This document shows positions 35,877 to 45,426 of a stretch of 64,000 nucleotides of DNA, piece after piece. This DNA is from Pseudoxanthomonas sp. X-1. Lineage in GTDB: Bacteria > Pseudomonadota > Gammaproteobacteria > Xanthomonadales > Xanthomonadaceae. Made by a program: the position numbers and the translations under genes. The stretch spans positions 4,066,001-4,130,000 of the forward strand of contig NZ_CP083376.1 in NCBI RefSeq assembly GCF_020042665.1. The letters run 5' to 3'. The notes below the pieces were generated by a model. It was not told where the DNA came from, ran no database searches, and saw only the letters and a list, made by a program, of their open reading frames with translations. Within the stretch, counting starts at the first letter, position 1. Each line of letters begins with the position of its first letter.

Positions 35877-35910
35877 AACAAAAAGGGCGATGCCGGATGG
35901 CATCGCCCTT
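35877..35910 (-). terminator. Intrinsic terminator of the second fadL gene
   Basis: On the minus strand AAGGGCGATGCC and GGCATCGCCCTT form a perfect 12-pair stem with a four-base loop (ATCC), followed by TTTTTGTTG. It is about 45 bases past the stop. Confidence 0.9.
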
Positions 35911-35953
35911 GTCGTCGCCAGGCATATGACGCCCCGGCGCGTGCGGCCTGCGC

Positions 35954-37327
35954 TTAGAAGTGCAGGCCCATCTTCACGCCGACGGCCATGGCGCTGTTGT
36001 CCTTGAAATCGCCGGCGTAGCTGTGCGCGCCGGTTTCGGCGGTGGCATCGCCCAGCCAGAAGTACTTCACGCCGGCGCTCAGGTCGATCTTGGGCGTGGG
36101 GCTGTAGCGCAGGCCGAGGCCGACGTTCCAGTAGCCATCGGTCGGGCCCAGGGTGGTCACCGGATTGCCGGCGCCGCCGTCCCAACCCACCGAGAACGAA
36201 CCGGACACCGTGTCGGTCAGCTTGCGGCCCAGGCCCAGGTTGGCCGACCACTGGTCCTTGGAGTAGTCCACCAGGTTGAAGCCATCGGGCTTGCCGATCA
36301 GCGGGCCGACGGCCTCGGCGAGCTGGCCGAACTGGGCCGGACGCACCGCGAACTTGGACCACTGCACCCAGCGCACGTTACCGAACAGCACGGTGTCGGC
36401 CATGATGCCGGTCTGGAAATCCAGGTTGACCGACTGCGGCGTGGTGATCGAGGTGGTACCGCCGCCCAGGCCGCCCAGCGAGCCCAGCGTCCCGGCCAGC
36501 GCCTGGCCGGTGGCCGGCGGGATGCGACCGGCCAGCACCAGCTGCTGGATCAGGCCCGCCAGCTGCGCGCGGTTGGCGCCCAGCGCGGTGACCAGCGGCA
36601 TGGACTCGTTGGCGTTGATGTCGTAGTCGATCTCCGAGCGGTAGGTCAGCGAGACCTGCAGGGCGATCTCCGGCTTCTGGTAGGCCACGCCGGCCAGCCA
36701 GCCCCAGTCGCGCTTGGACGGGATCGACAGGTCGTAGCCGTTGAAGGCCGAGTAGGTCGAACCGCGCAGCGACACCTGGCCCTTGATCTCCTGGTACACG
36801 CCGCCGGCGTAGAGGTTCCAGTTCTCGGTCGGCTGGAAGCCCAGCAGCGCCGACAGGCTCTTGGTGCGCACTTCCACGTCGGTGTCGCCGGTGATGCCGG
36901 CATTGAGGCCATAGGCGGCCAGCTGGCCGTTGCTGATGACGCTGGGGCCGGTCACGATCGGCAGGCCGCTCAGCACCACGTCGCGCGGGTTGGCGGTGAA
37001 GGCGTTGGCGCCGTGGTACTCGGCCGACGCGCCGAAGGGCTCGTCGTAGATGAAGCCGAAGGAAAACTTGTCGGTGGCCTGGAACTTGATCGCGCCGCCG
37101 ACGAAGTTGTAGCTGTTGGCCACGTTGCCGGTGTCGGTGCCGTTCTTGTCCTTGCCGTCCACCTTGGGATTGAGGAAGCTGCCGCCGTACTCGGCGTAGT
37201 TGCCCGGCTTCAGGAACGGCGCGATGGACTGGCCGGAGCGGTCAAGCGCCGAGGCGAAACCCGCCCCGCTGGCGGCGGCGCAGATCGCGCCCACGGTGAT
37301 GGCCAGCGCATTCTTCTTGTTCAACAT
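35954..37327 (-). CDS. FadL-family outer-membrane transporter (second copy)
   Basis: The 457-residue precursor has a signal peptide (about 1-26, ending GFASA) and a FadL-type hatch and barrel. It ends in MGLHF with the C-terminal Phe expected for outer-membrane barrels. Sequence similarity to the FadL at 25246 is low, so the two probably have different substrates; a loop with a Gly-rich stretch (about residues 283-298) is particular to this one. GGAGG lies before the ATG at 37327. It is followed by a strong terminator and stands alone. Confidence 0.9.
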   Translation of the reverse strand: MLNKKNALAITVGAICAAASGAGFASALDRSGQSIAPFLKPGNYAEYGGSFLNPKVDGKDKNGTDTGNVANSYNFVGGAIKFQATDKFSFGFIYDEPFGASAEYHGANAFTANPRDVVLSGLPIVTGPSVISNGQLAAYGLNAGITGDTDVEVRTKSLSALLGFQPTENWNLYAGGVYQEIKGQVSLRGSTYSAFNGYDLSIPSKRDWGWLAGVAYQKPEIALQVSLTYRSEIDYDINANESMPLVTALGANRAQLAGLIQQLVLAGRIPPATGQALAGTLGSLGGLGGGTTSITTPQSVNLDFQTGIMADTVLFGNVRWVQWSKFAVRPAQFGQLAEAVGPLIGKPDGFNLVDYSKDQWSANLGLGRKLTDTVSGSFSVGWDGGAGNPVTTLGPTDGYWNVGLGLRYSPTPKIDLSAGVKYFWLGDATAETGAHSYAGDFKDNSAMAVGVKMGLHF

Positions 37328-37433
37328 GTATCCCCTCCGGATCCACGAGTTTGTCGGTGACTTGCATGCAGGTACGGCATGCGTCCTTGATTGATTTCAA
37401 CTGCAACTTTGCGACCGCCGCGTGCCTAGCCCT

Positions 37434-37455
37434 CGCCGTACGCCACGGTACGGCG
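37434..37455. promoter_or_regulatory. Palindrome upstream of the second fadL
   Basis: CGCCGTAC and GTACGGCG are perfect eight-base arms around GCCACG, about 107 bases before the start. It is a candidate operator in the gap 37328-37648. The rest of the gap holds an AT-rich stretch near 37490-37520 that may contain promoters, but no gene. Confidence 0.4.
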
Positions 37456-37648
37456 CATTCTGGCCCAGCCAGCGGGCCCAGGCTACTTACAAGAACAAAA
37501 GATTTACATTTTGACGTTCGACTTTAGTCGTAGCCGGCGGACACCCACGACTGCCACGCCGCGTTCCACGCATGCGCGCGCCGGGCCATTGACGGCGGGG
37601 ACCCGTGCCGCCAACCATCGCCCTTCCCTTCCCCACGGTCCACGCCCC

Positions 37649-38104
37649 ATGAAGCGCTTGATGTCGACCCTGCTGTTGCTCGCCGCCACCGGCGCCGCCC
37701 TGGCCGCCGACCTGCCTTACAACCCGCAAGCCGATGCCAAGGCCGAGGTCGCCCAGGCGCTGGCCGCCGGCAAACAAGCGCGCAAGCCGACCCTGCTGAT
37801 CTTCGGCGCCAACTGGTGCGGCGACTGCCGCGCGCTGGACACCTCGCTGCACAGCGAGAAGAACGCCGCGCTGGTCAAGCAGCACTTCGAGGTGGTCAAG
37901 GTCGACGTCGGCAACTGGGATCACAACCTGGACATCGCCAACACCTATGGCAATCCCATCGAGAAGGGCATCCCCGCCGCGGTCGTGGTCTCGCCCGCGG
38001 GTAAGGTCGTCTATGCGACCAAGGCCGGCGAACTGGCCAACGCGCGCAAGATGAGCGACGAGGGCATCTACGACTTCTTCAGCAAGGTCGCCAAGGGCGG
38101 CTGA
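37649..38104 (+). CDS. Periplasmic thioredoxin-fold protein
   Basis: The 151-residue protein has a signal peptide (about 1-20, ending GAALAA) and a thioredoxin-like domain with the redox motif WCGDC (Cys57, Cys60). A cis-Pro-like GIPAAVVVSPAGKVVY strand follows. It resembles small exported thioredoxin-family proteins (DUF953/thioredoxin_7 type) rather than DsbA or classical TrxA. It would act on disulfides in the periplasm; the partner is unknown. It converges with the O-methyltransferase gene five bases away. Confidence 0.85.
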   Translation: MKRLMSTLLLLAATGAALAADLPYNPQADAKAEVAQALAAGKQARKPTLLIFGANWCGDCRALDTSLHSEKNAALVKQHFEVVKVDVGNWDHNLDIANTYGNPIEKGIPAAVVVSPAGKVVYATKAGELANARKMSDEGIYDFFSKVAKGG

Positions 38105-38109
38105 CGCGC

Positions 38110-38712
38110 TCAGCCGGCGGCGCGCACGGCGACCAGTTCGCCCTTGCCCACCGGCAACAAGGCGCAGGTGAACGCCGCATCGGCGCGCAGCCCGGCCTCG
38201 AACGCCGCCAGCTCGGCGGCGTGCGAGACCGCGTTGTCCACCACCAGCGTGCCGCCGGGCCGCAGCACCCGGCGCAGGTCCGGCCACCAGGCCAGGTAGC
38301 GGTCGCGGTCGGCGTCCAGAAACATCAGGTCGACCGAGGCTTCGCCGGCCGAGGCCAGCCAGACGCCGGCGTCGGCCTGCAACGCGTCGATCGTCCCGGC
38401 CAGGCCGCTGCGCGCGAAAGTGAGCTGCGCCAACCGCCACTTGTCGGGCGCGAACTCCAGCGTGGTCACCCGCCCGCCGATGGCGGCGGCCGCTTCGGCC
38501 AGCCACAGCGTGGAATAGCCGTTGGACGTGCCGATCTCCAGCACCCGGCGCGCCTGGGTGGCCCGCACCAGGACCGCCAGGAACTCGCCGGTGTCCGGAG
38601 TGATGTTGAGCATGCGCGCGCCGCGCGCCTGCTGGACCGCGTCGTTGCGTTCGCCGTGGGCGAACAGCTCGGCCTTCAGCGCCTGCAGGGCGTCGCTGTC
38701 GTGCATAGTCAT
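38110..38712 (-). CDS. O-methyltransferase family protein (SAM-dependent)
   Basis: The 200-residue protein has the class I methyltransferase fold of the catechol O-methyltransferase-like family. It has the SAM motif VLEIGTSNGYSTLWLA, then VTTLEFAPDKW and the metal-site region MFLDADRDRYLAWWP followed by VVDNAVSHAAEL. The substrate is unknown; the ubiB neighbour does not prove a role in quinone synthesis. The ATG is 10 bases after the ubiB stop, so the three minus-strand genes probably form ubiJ-ubiB-methyltransferase. Confidence 0.88.
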   Translation of the reverse strand: MTMHDSDALQALKAELFAHGERNDAVQQARGARMLNITPDTGEFLAVLVRATQARRVLEIGTSNGYSTLWLAEAAAAIGGRVTTLEFAPDKWRLAQLTFARSGLAGTIDALQADAGVWLASAGEASVDLMFLDADRDRYLAWWPDLRRVLRPGGTLVVDNAVSHAAELAAFEAGLRADAAFTCALLPVGKGELVAVRAAG

Positions 38713-38722
38713 GCGCGCGGTG

Positions 38723-40411
38723 TCAGCGCCGCAGCCATGCCGAAAGCAGCGCCAGGGTGCCGGCCGCGCCGGTGAACCAGGTCCACAGCGGCACGCCCCA
38801 CAGGCTCGGGCCGCCGACGCCGAAGGCGTGCAGCACCGCGGCCACCACCAGCAGGCCCGCGCCGCCGATGGCGGTGACCACCCGCCGCTGCAGACGCTGC
38901 AGGGTCAGGTTGAGCGCGGCCAGGTCCTTCGAGCGCATCGACAGCTCGTGCTGGCCGTCGACCTGCTGCTTGAGCCAGGCATGCACCAGCCGCGGCATGT
39001 CCGGGGCGTGGGTCATGATCTCCGGGAGGCGCTTGCGCAGTTCGTTGACCGCGTGCAGCGGGCTGTAGCGCTTGACCAGGATGCGCTGCAGCACCGGCTT
39101 GGCTACCGCCCAGATGTCCAGCTGCGGGTCGAGCTGGCGGCCGACGCCTTCGATGTTGAGCAGGGTCTTCTGCAGCAGGATCAGCTGCGGCTGCAGGGTC
39201 AGCTCGTACTTCTGCGCGGTGCGGAAGAGCTTGATCAGCACCTGCGCCAGCGAGATCTCCGACAGCGGCCGGGTGAAGTACGGCTCGCACACCCCGCGCG
39301 CGGCCGCCTCCAGCTCGTCGATGCGCACGGTGGCCGGCATCCAGCCGGCCTCGACGTGCAGCTCGGCGATGCGCCGGTAGTCCTTGTTGAAGATGGCCAT
39401 GAAGTTCTCGGCCAGGTAGTACTGGTCCTGCTTCGAGAGCTGGCCGACGATGCCGAAATCCAGCGCGATGAAGCGCGGGTCGTCCTTGCGCAGCGGATCG
39501 GGATCGACCCAGATGTTGCCGGCGTGCGCATCGGCGTGGAAGAAGTTGTCGCGGAACACCTGCGTGTAGAACACGCGCACGCCCTTGGCCGCCAGCGCCT
39601 TGCGGTCGATGCCCGCCGCGTCCAGCGCGACGATGTCGTCGGAAGGAATGCCGACCACGCGCTCCATCGTCAGCGCGCGCTCGGCGGTGTGGGTCCAGAT
39701 GATCTCCGGCACGTACAGGTCGGGCGAGTCCTGCCAGAAGCGACGCATCACGCTGGCGTTGGCGCCTTCGCGCTGCAGGTCCAGCTCGGCGGCGAGGGTG
39801 GCCTCGATCTCGGCGACGATCTCCTTGGGCCGGATCTTGTCGGCGGACGGATGCGCGTAGTCCACCAGCGCCGCGCCGGACTTGAGCAGCGCGATGTCGC
39901 CGGCGATCTGCGCCTCGATGTCCGGGCGCAGCACCTTGACCACGACCTCGCGGCCGTCGTGCAGCGTGGCCGCATGCACCTGCGCGATCGAAGCCGAGGC
40001 CAGCGGCGTGGTGTCGAAGTGGGCGAAGGCCACGTCGATCGGCACGCCCAGCGCCTGCTCGACGATGGCCTGGGCGCGCTGGCCGTCGAAGGGCTTGACC
40101 CGGTCCTGCAGCAGGGTCAGTTCCTGGGCCACGTCCGGCGGGATCAGGTCGCGGCGGGTGGAGAGGATCTGGCCGAACTTGACGAAGATCGGCCCCAGTT
40201 CCTGCAGCACCAGGCGCAGGCGCGCGCCGCGGCTGAGCGCGGCCACGTCGTCGCGCGCGCGCGGCACGAACGGCCGCGCCAGCCTGAGCCAGGGGCCGGC
40301 CGGCGTGTCCTCCAGCAGTGCGTCCAGGCGGTAGCGGATCAGCACGCGGCCGATCTTGTTGGCGCGCAGGGCCGCGCGCACGCTCTTCATCCCGGGCCAC
40401 GCCAGGCTCAT
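38723..40411 (-). CDS. ubiB: Ubiquinone biosynthesis regulatory kinase-like protein UbiB
   Basis: UbiB is an atypical kinase/ATPase of the ABC1/COQ8 family needed for ubiquinone synthesis. The 562-residue protein has the signature [18 protein letters not shown] (KxGQ motif), the Ala-rich nucleotide loop [10 protein letters not shown], the DAHAGN catalytic loop and ALDFGIVG. Two C-terminal membrane helices follow (about 500-560). Its start overlaps the ubiJ stop by four bases. Length and motifs are typical. Confidence 0.96.
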   Translation of the reverse strand: MSLAWPGMKSVRAALRANKIGRVLIRYRLDALLEDTPAGPWLRLARPFVPRARDDVAALSRGARLRLVLQELGPIFVKFGQILSTRRDLIPPDVAQELTLLQDRVKPFDGQRAQAIVEQALGVPIDVAFAHFDTTPLASASIAQVHAATLHDGREVVVKVLRPDIEAQIAGDIALLKSGAALVDYAHPSADKIRPKEIVAEIEATLAAELDLQREGANASVMRRFWQDSPDLYVPEIIWTHTAERALTMERVVGIPSDDIVALDAAGIDRKALAAKGVRVFYTQVFRDNFFHADAHAGNIWVDPDPLRKDDPRFIALDFGIVGQLSKQDQYYLAENFMAIFNKDYRRIAELHVEAGWMPATVRIDELEAAARGVCEPYFTRPLSEISLAQVLIKLFRTAQKYELTLQPQLILLQKTLLNIEGVGRQLDPQLDIWAVAKPVLQRILVKRYSPLHAVNELRKRLPEIMTHAPDMPRLVHAWLKQQVDGQHELSMRSKDLAALNLTLQRLQRRVVTAIGGAGLLVVAAVLHAFGVGGPSLWGVPLWTWFTGAAGTLALLSAWLRR

Positions 40412-41037
40412 GCGCGCGCCGCCAGGCGGGACAGGCGCGCGGCCAGGCGCTCGACGTCGTCGCGCAGGCCGTCGACCTCGTCGTGGAAGGCCTCCAGCTC
40501 GGCCTTGGCGACCACGTCGCGCGACTCCTCGGTGACGAACTCGGCGACGCTGCCGGCCAGTTCGCTGCCGGTCTCGCGCAGGCGCAGCAGGGCGCCGCGC
40601 ACCGCGCCGGCAATCTGCACCCCCAGCACCGGGCCGAACACGCTCACCAGCGGCTGCGCCCAGTCCGGGTCGAAGCGCTTGGCCAGCGTCTGCAGGCGCC
40701 GCGCCAGGTCCGCATCGCCGGACACGCGCAGCTTGCCCACCGGCGCGGCATCGTCGCGGCGCAGGAACGGCAGCTGGCCCAGCAGCCCGCCCAGCGTGCT
40801 GCGCACGGCCAGGTCCGGCTCGCTGGCCGGATCGACCGGCCCCACGTGGAGACGCTGGGCCTCCACCGCGATCTCCAGCGCCAGCGGCGGCGACTCCAGC
40901 GCGATGGCGATGCGCCGGCCGGCCAGTGGCGCCAGCGCGTCACGCGTGTCCGGGTCGAGCGCGACGGCACGGTTGAGCGCGGCTTCCAGCGCGCGGCCGG
41001 CCAGCGGTTTGAGGGCATCGAAGGGGGTGGGCGACAT
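40408..41037 (-). CDS. ubiJ: Ubiquinone biosynthesis accessory factor UbiJ (SCP2 domain)
   Basis: UbiJ binds lipid through an SCP2 domain and scaffolds the late ubiquinone enzymes. The 209-residue protein has an SCP2-like N-terminal domain (about 1-130) and a C-terminal amphipathic helical region rich in Glu and Ala, as in the family. It is followed by ubiB with a four-base overlap. No Shine-Dalgarno precedes the ATGs at 41037 or 41046. A TAGAAT -10 on the minus strand at 41045-41050 would start the RNA near 41037, suggesting a leaderless message. Confidence 0.88.
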   Translation of the reverse strand: MSPTPFDALKPLAGRALEAALNRAVALDPDTRDALAPLAGRRIAIALESPPLALEIAVEAQRLHVGPVDPASEPDLAVRSTLGGLLGQLPFLRRDDAAPVGKLRVSGDADLARRLQTLAKRFDPDWAQPLVSVFGPVLGVQIAGAVRGALLRLRETGSELAGSVAEFVTEESRDVVAKAELEAFHDEVDGLRDDVERLAARLSRLAARA

Positions 41038-41046
41038 GGCGGGCAT

Positions 41047-41414
41047 TCTAACCGGGGGATGCGCACGGCCCGTGCGAGGACGAGGGCGCGCGATGCGTCC
41101 GAAGCGAAAAGCGAGCGATGCGAGGCCGGGCACGGCCGCCGCACCTGCCCGAGCGCAACCTGGGGACGAGCCATCCACGCCGAGCCTGACCCTCGGCACG
41201 GCCGCTCGGCTGAGTGACTTCAGCTTCCCAGGCGCAGGGCTGGGCAGCGGCAAGCGGCCCGGGCCATGCTGTGCGCCCTCCAAGCAGCTGTGAAGCGAGC
41301 GATGGTCAAGGCGCGTATGGAAAATCTCTTGGGAGACCGCTCGGTCCAGCACCCTTGGGTATTCCAAGACCTTGCATGTTCAAACGGCCAGCTTCGCCTT
41401 CAGGAGGTTTACAG
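41047..41414. other. Intergenic stretch between ubiJ and the GNAT gene
   Basis: About 370 bases between divergent genes. It contains the presumed ubiJ promoter at the left end and the Shine-Dalgarno AGGAGG of the next gene at 41402-41407. No gene, hairpin or repeat was recognised in the middle. Confidence 0.5.
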
Positions 41415-41900
41415 GTGAGCGAGTCCACGCCGCTGCGCGATGTCGCCCCGGCCGATCTGCCGGCCCTGCTGGCGCTCAACAATGCCCACGCCGCGGCGCT
41501 GTCCTGGCAGACGCCTGCGCAGTTCGCGCAGCTGATTGGGATGGCGTGCTTCGCCCGCACCTGCGGCGAGGCGGATGCCCTGCTGATCGCGCTGGACCAG
41601 GACGCGGCCTACGACAATCAGAACTTCGCCTGGCTGTCGGCGCGCTTCGAACGCTTCGTCTACATCGACCGGATCGTGGTGGCCGAACACGCGCAGGGCC
41701 GCGGGCTGGCCGGTACGCTATATGACGCGCTGAAACACCAGGCGCGCCTGCAGGGACAGACGCGCCTGGTGTGCGAGATCAATCTGGAGCCGCCCAATCC
41801 CGGCTCGGTCGCCTTCCACCAGCGATTGGGCTTCGAGCGGGTCGGCCAGGCCGATCTGCCCAGCGGCAAGCGGGTCGGCTACTTCGCCTGCCCGCTCTGA
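41415..41900 (+). CDS. GNAT family N-acetyltransferase
   Basis: The 161-residue protein has a GNAT fold. The acetyl-CoA motif A reads VYIDRIVVAEHAQGRGLAGTLYDAL, and the C-terminal PNPGSVAFHQRLGFERVG is typical. The start is a GTG at 41415 with a strong AGGAGG site seven bases upstream, which rules out the longer open frame. The acceptor is unknown. It resembles small acetyltransferases that modify amino acids or protein N-termini. Confidence 0.88.
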   Translation: MSESTPLRDVAPADLPALLALNNAHAAALSWQTPAQFAQLIGMACFARTCGEADALLIALDQDAAYDNQNFAWLSARFERFVYIDRIVVAEHAQGRGLAGTLYDALKHQARLQGQTRLVCEINLEPPNPGSVAFHQRLGFERVGQADLPSGKRVGYFACPL

Positions 41901-41911
41901 GCAGCGGCGGT

Positions 41912-42067
41912 CTACGCTTTCTTGCGGAAGAACGAGACCACGGCCAGGATCAGGAACACCACGAACAGGATCCAGGCGATGCTGGACGCGGTACCGGCGA
42001 TGCCGCTGAAACCGAGCACGCCGGCGATCAGCGCAATGACCAGAAAGACGATGGCGTAATGAAGCAC
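41912..42067 (-). CDS. DUF1328 small membrane protein
   Basis: The 51-residue protein has two membrane helices, matches DUF1328 (YtjA type), and ends FFRKKA. It is often stress-induced in relatives; the function is unknown. It starts with GTG at 42067, nine bases after GAGGA. The longer open frame upstream has no family support. Confidence 0.85.
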   Translation of the reverse strand: MLHYAIVFLVIALIAGVLGFSGIAGTASSIAWILFVVFLILAVVSFFRKKA

Positions 42068-42144
42068 GGCGGTGATTCCTCTGCGGCGCGCCGGATCGGC
42101 GTGTGGCCAGCCTGTGGCCTGGCGCATCGCGGCCGCGTGAGGAT

Positions 42145-43143
42145 TCAGCCGGATTTACTCCACGCGTTCTTCAGGCGGGCCAGGCCTTCGGTCATCGACA
42201 CGCGCGGCACGTAGCCGAAGTCGCGGCGCGCCGGCTCCATGCTGTACCAGTGCGGCGTGCACAGCTGCTCGGCCAGGAAGCGGGTCAGCGGCGGCTCGCC
42301 CTTCAGCGGCAGCGCCTTCCACAGCACTTCGCAGGTCGCGCCGATGCGGTAGGCGGTCTTGAACGAGAGCGACTTGCGTACCGGCGGGGTGCCGGTGGCG
42401 GCCAGCAGCGCGTTCAGGACCTCGCGCATCGGCAAGGGCTCGCCGTTGGAGATGAAGTAGGCCTTGCCGGCGCAGACCGCGCCCGGCGCCAGATGGTCGA
42501 ACGCGTCCAGATGCGCCTGCGCGGCGTTGTCGATGTACGTGGTGTCGACCTTGTTCATGCCGTCGCCGACCAGGCGCAGGCGGCCGCTGCGCGCGCGTTC
42601 GACCAGACGCGGCAGGATCTGGTGATCGCCCGGCCCCCAGATCAGGCGCGGACGCAGGGCGATGGTGGCCAGCGAGGCGTCGTTGGCCGCCAGCACGCGC
42701 TGCTCGGCGATGGCCTTGGTGGCCGCGTATGGCGCCTGGAAATCCTCACCGTAGGGCACCTGGTCGGCGCTCAGCCCCTCGACCGGATGGGTCGCGCGAT
42801 GGGTGACGCTGGGCGTGGAGGTGTAGACCAGCCTGGGCGTGCCGTGCGCGCGGCAGGCGGCGATGACGTTGTCGGTGCCGACCACGTTGGCCTGGTGATA
42901 GCTGTCGTAGCTGCCCCAGGCGCCGGCCTTGGCCGCGTTGTGGAACACTGCCTCGACGCCGGCCACCGCATGGCGGACCGCATGCGCATCGGCCAGGTCG
43001 CCCTGGATCTGGCCCACGCCCATCGCCGCCAGCGCCGGGTAATGCCCGCGCTGGAAGCTGATGACCTCGTGCCCGCGCTCGACCAGGCCGCGGCACAGCG
43101 CCTGGCCGAGAAATCCACCACCTCCGGTGACCAGCAGCTTCAT
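42145..43143 (-). CDS. oleD: OleD, NADPH-dependent 2-alkyl-3-ketoacid reductase
   Basis: OleD reduces the beta-keto acid made by OleA to the beta-hydroxy acid in long-chain olefin synthesis. The 332-residue protein is a short-chain dehydrogenase of the extended type, with the Rossmann motif TGGGGFLG near the start and the catalytic YAATK motif (Tyr-x3-Lys). It also has the 3-beta-HSD-like [19 protein letters not shown]. Its ATG overlaps the oleC stop by four bases. Assignment rests on the presence of oleA, oleB and oleC nearby. Confidence 0.92.
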   Translation of the reverse strand: MKLLVTGGGGFLGQALCRGLVERGHEVISFQRGHYPALAAMGVGQIQGDLADAHAVRHAVAGVEAVFHNAAKAGAWGSYDSYHQANVVGTDNVIAACRAHGTPRLVYTSTPSVTHRATHPVEGLSADQVPYGEDFQAPYAATKAIAEQRVLAANDASLATIALRPRLIWGPGDHQILPRLVERARSGRLRLVGDGMNKVDTTYIDNAAQAHLDAFDHLAPGAVCAGKAYFISNGEPLPMREVLNALLAATGTPPVRKSLSFKTAYRIGATCEVLWKALPLKGEPPLTRFLAEQLCTPHWYSMEPARRDFGYVPRVSMTEGLARLKNAWSKSG

Positions 43144-44786
43144 GCGGGCGCGACTCCTTGTTCGGTCGCCCAGATCGCCAGCTTCTCGCGGCCGATCTTG
43201 GCGTTGTGGCGGATGTCCACCGGGAATCCCGGATGGCGCAGGAAGGCGGCGATGCCGCGCAGATGCGCGTGGCGCTGGGCGATGGAGCGCAGGTCGGCGG
43301 CGATCGCGTCGGCGCGCTGCGGCGAGACGCCCGGCAGCAGTTCGAAGCACAGCACCGGCACCTGCGCGCCGGGCGCACCGACACCGACCAGCGCGGTGCG
43401 GCGCACCTCGCCGTGCACGTTGAACACTGGCTCGGCCTGTTCGGTGTAGAGCGGCCCGGCGGCGGTCTCCACGCGTTGGGTCTTGCGGCCGCAGAACCAC
43501 AGCCGGCCCTCGGCGTCGAAGTAACCGACATCGCCCATGCGATGCACCACGCGCGTGCCGCCGTCGGCCAGCGTCTCGCGGATCTTGGCGGCGCGCGTGG
43601 CGGCGTCGCGGTTGAAGTAGCTGTCGGTCGCGGTGGGGCCGGCGACCGTGATCTCGCCGACGTGGCCGGGCGGGAGTTCTCGCACGCCGCGCCACTCGGG
43701 AATGGCCGCATCGTCGATGGCGATGATGCGTACCAGATTGGGCTCGACCGGGCGGCCGACGCAGGTGCCGGCGCCGGCCTCGGTGGCCTGCCGGGTGGCG
43801 TCCAGCTCACGGCCTTCGATCACCGCGACCGGCAGGCATTCGGTGGCGCCGTACGGCGTCCAGAACTGGCCATCGTCCGGCAGCAGCGCGCGGATCTTCT
43901 CCACGATGTCCGGCGGCACCGGCGCGCCGGCGGAGGTCACCCGCTTCACCGTCGGCAGCGGATGGCCGTACTCGGCCAGCACCCGCATCAGCGCCGGCGA
44001 GCCGAACAGCTGGGTCACGCCGAAGCGGCGGATGGCCGCATGCAGCTTGGCCGGCTCTGCCTTGGCCGGGCGCGTGGGATCCATGTCGGGGATGACGCTG
44101 GTCAGGCCCAGCGCCGGATCGAACAGCGCGAACGGCGGAAAGGTCGGCAGGTCCACGCCGCCCGGCACCATGCCGAACGCCTTGCCCAGCAGTTCGATCT
44201 GGCCGACGAAATGCCGGTGCCGGTACACCACGCCCTTGGGCACGCCGGTCGAGCCGCTGGTGAACAGGATGCCGGCCACGTCCTCGCCGTCGGTGGTGGC
44301 CAGCTGCGGGCCGGCGCCGGCGCCGTCACGTTCGACCTGGGCCAGGGTCACGCCGCCCCAGCCCAGCCTGGGACCGACGGTGACGATCCTGGTCGCGCTG
44401 CGCGCCCAGCCCAGCAGCAGGCGCGCGGCCTGCGCCAGCGGGATGCCGATGAAGCCTTGCGGCTGGGCCTCGTCCAGGCACTGCTTCAGCGCGCGCCGGT
44501 CGATGCCCGGATCGACCAGCACCGGCACCGCGCCGGCCTTGAACAGCGCGAACATCAGCAGGAAGAACGCCGGCGAGGGCCGCACCATCACCACCGTGCG
44601 CGTGCCGCGGCCGATGCCGTGCCGGGCCAGGCCCGCGGCGATGGCGTCGCTGCGCGCGTCCAGCTGCGCATAGGTCAGCGCGATGTCGTAGCGCCCGCCG
44701 CGGCCCGGGCAGCGCAGCGCGATCTGGTCGGGGCGCTCGCGCGCCAGTTCGGGCAGCCGCGCGGCGATGTTGCAGACGGTGGTCAT
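43140..44786 (-). CDS. oleC: OleC, olefin beta-lactone synthetase
   Basis: OleC uses ATP to convert the beta-hydroxy acid to a beta-lactone. The 548-residue protein is an AMP-forming ligase with the P-loop-like [14 protein letters not shown], the YGATE motif in [11 protein letters not shown] and the hinge motif [17 protein letters not shown]. The usual C-terminal Lys is in [14 protein letters not shown]. It is immediately followed by oleD. In the absence of the ole context it would be read as a fatty-acyl ligase. Confidence 0.93.
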   Translation of the reverse strand: MTTVCNIAARLPELARERPDQIALRCPGRGGRYDIALTYAQLDARSDAIAAGLARHGIGRGTRTVVMVRPSPAFFLLMFALFKAGAVPVLVDPGIDRRALKQCLDEAQPQGFIGIPLAQAARLLLGWARSATRIVTVGPRLGWGGVTLAQVERDGAGAGPQLATTDGEDVAGILFTSGSTGVPKGVVYRHRHFVGQIELLGKAFGMVPGGVDLPTFPPFALFDPALGLTSVIPDMDPTRPAKAEPAKLHAAIRRFGVTQLFGSPALMRVLAEYGHPLPTVKRVTSAGAPVPPDIVEKIRALLPDDGQFWTPYGATECLPVAVIEGRELDATRQATEAGAGTCVGRPVEPNLVRIIAIDDAAIPEWRGVRELPPGHVGEITVAGPTATDSYFNRDAATRAAKIRETLADGGTRVVHRMGDVGYFDAEGRLWFCGRKTQRVETAAGPLYTEQAEPVFNVHGEVRRTALVGVGAPGAQVPVLCFELLPGVSPQRADAIAADLRSIAQRHAHLRGIAAFLRHPGFPVDIRHNAKIGREKLAIWATEQGVAPA

Positions 44787-44947
44787 CGCGCCATTGTCGC
44801 CGATGGCGGTGCCGCGGACGCGCAGGCCCGGGCCGTGAAGCGCCGGGTGCCGCCCGCCCGAGCCAGGCCGGCGCTTGCGCGCGGCGGCGGTTCGGGCAGA
44901 ATCCGCGCCCTTGCCCGACCTCGCCGCGCGCCGCCCGGCAGTCCCCC

Positions 44948-45328
44948 ATGCATCCCTGCCTCAGCTGCGGCGCCTGCTGCGCCTACTTCCGCGTGAGCTT
45001 CCACTGGAGCGAGGCCGAGCCGACCCTGGGCGGACACGTCCCCATCGAACTGACCGACTCCCTGCGCACCCACGAGCGCGTCATGCGCGGCACCTCGCAA
45101 AGCCATCCGCGCTGCATCGCCCTGGACGCGGACATCGGCCGCTACAGCCGCTGCACCATCCACGACCGGCGCCCCTCGGTGTGCGCGGCGGTGCCGGCGT
45201 CGCTGGAGTTCGGCCAGCGCAGCGCGCAGTGCGACAAGTCGCGGCTGGCGCACGGCCTGCACGCGCTGACCGAGGCCGACTGGATCGGCGTCAGCGACAT
45301 CGAGCGCAATCCGCTGCCCGCGGACTGA
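44948..45328 (+). CDS. YkgJ family cysteine cluster protein
   Basis: The 126-residue protein has the N-terminal CLSCGACC motif plus later cysteines (RCIAL, RCTIHDRRPSVC, QCDKS), the YkgJ pattern of eight cysteines likely to bind an iron-sulfur cluster or zinc. Function is unknown. It lies on the plus strand between oleC and oleB, so its RNA is opposite to the ole genes. Its promoter would lie in the 160-base gap before it. Confidence 0.85.
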   Translation: MHPCLSCGACCAYFRVSFHWSEAEPTLGGHVPIELTDSLRTHERVMRGTSQSHPRCIALDADIGRYSRCTIHDRRPSVCAAVPASLEFGQRSAQCDKSRLAHGLHALTEADWIGVSDIERNPLPAD

Positions 45329-45347
45329 GGAACCCTCAGCTTTCTGG

Positions 45348-45415
45348 GTGGGAGCCGCCACGGCGGCGATGGGGCCTTGCCGGTAGAGCCCCATCGCCGC
45401 CGTGGCGGCTCCCAC
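45348..45415. repeat. REP-like palindrome, family A copy 5
   Basis: Arms GTGGGAGCCGCCACGGCGGC and GCCGCCGTGGCGGCTCCCAC pair perfectly, with GATGGGGCCTTGCCGGTAGA between. It lies between convergent genes (ykgJ-like and oleB) and could stop transcription from either. Confidence 0.88.
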
Positions 45416-45426
45416 CGAGCGCACCG

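Noticed and set aside
35583..35953. Small gene between the pseudouridine synthase and second FadL
   Set aside because: Open frames there cover a REP-like repeat and a terminator and have no good start site.
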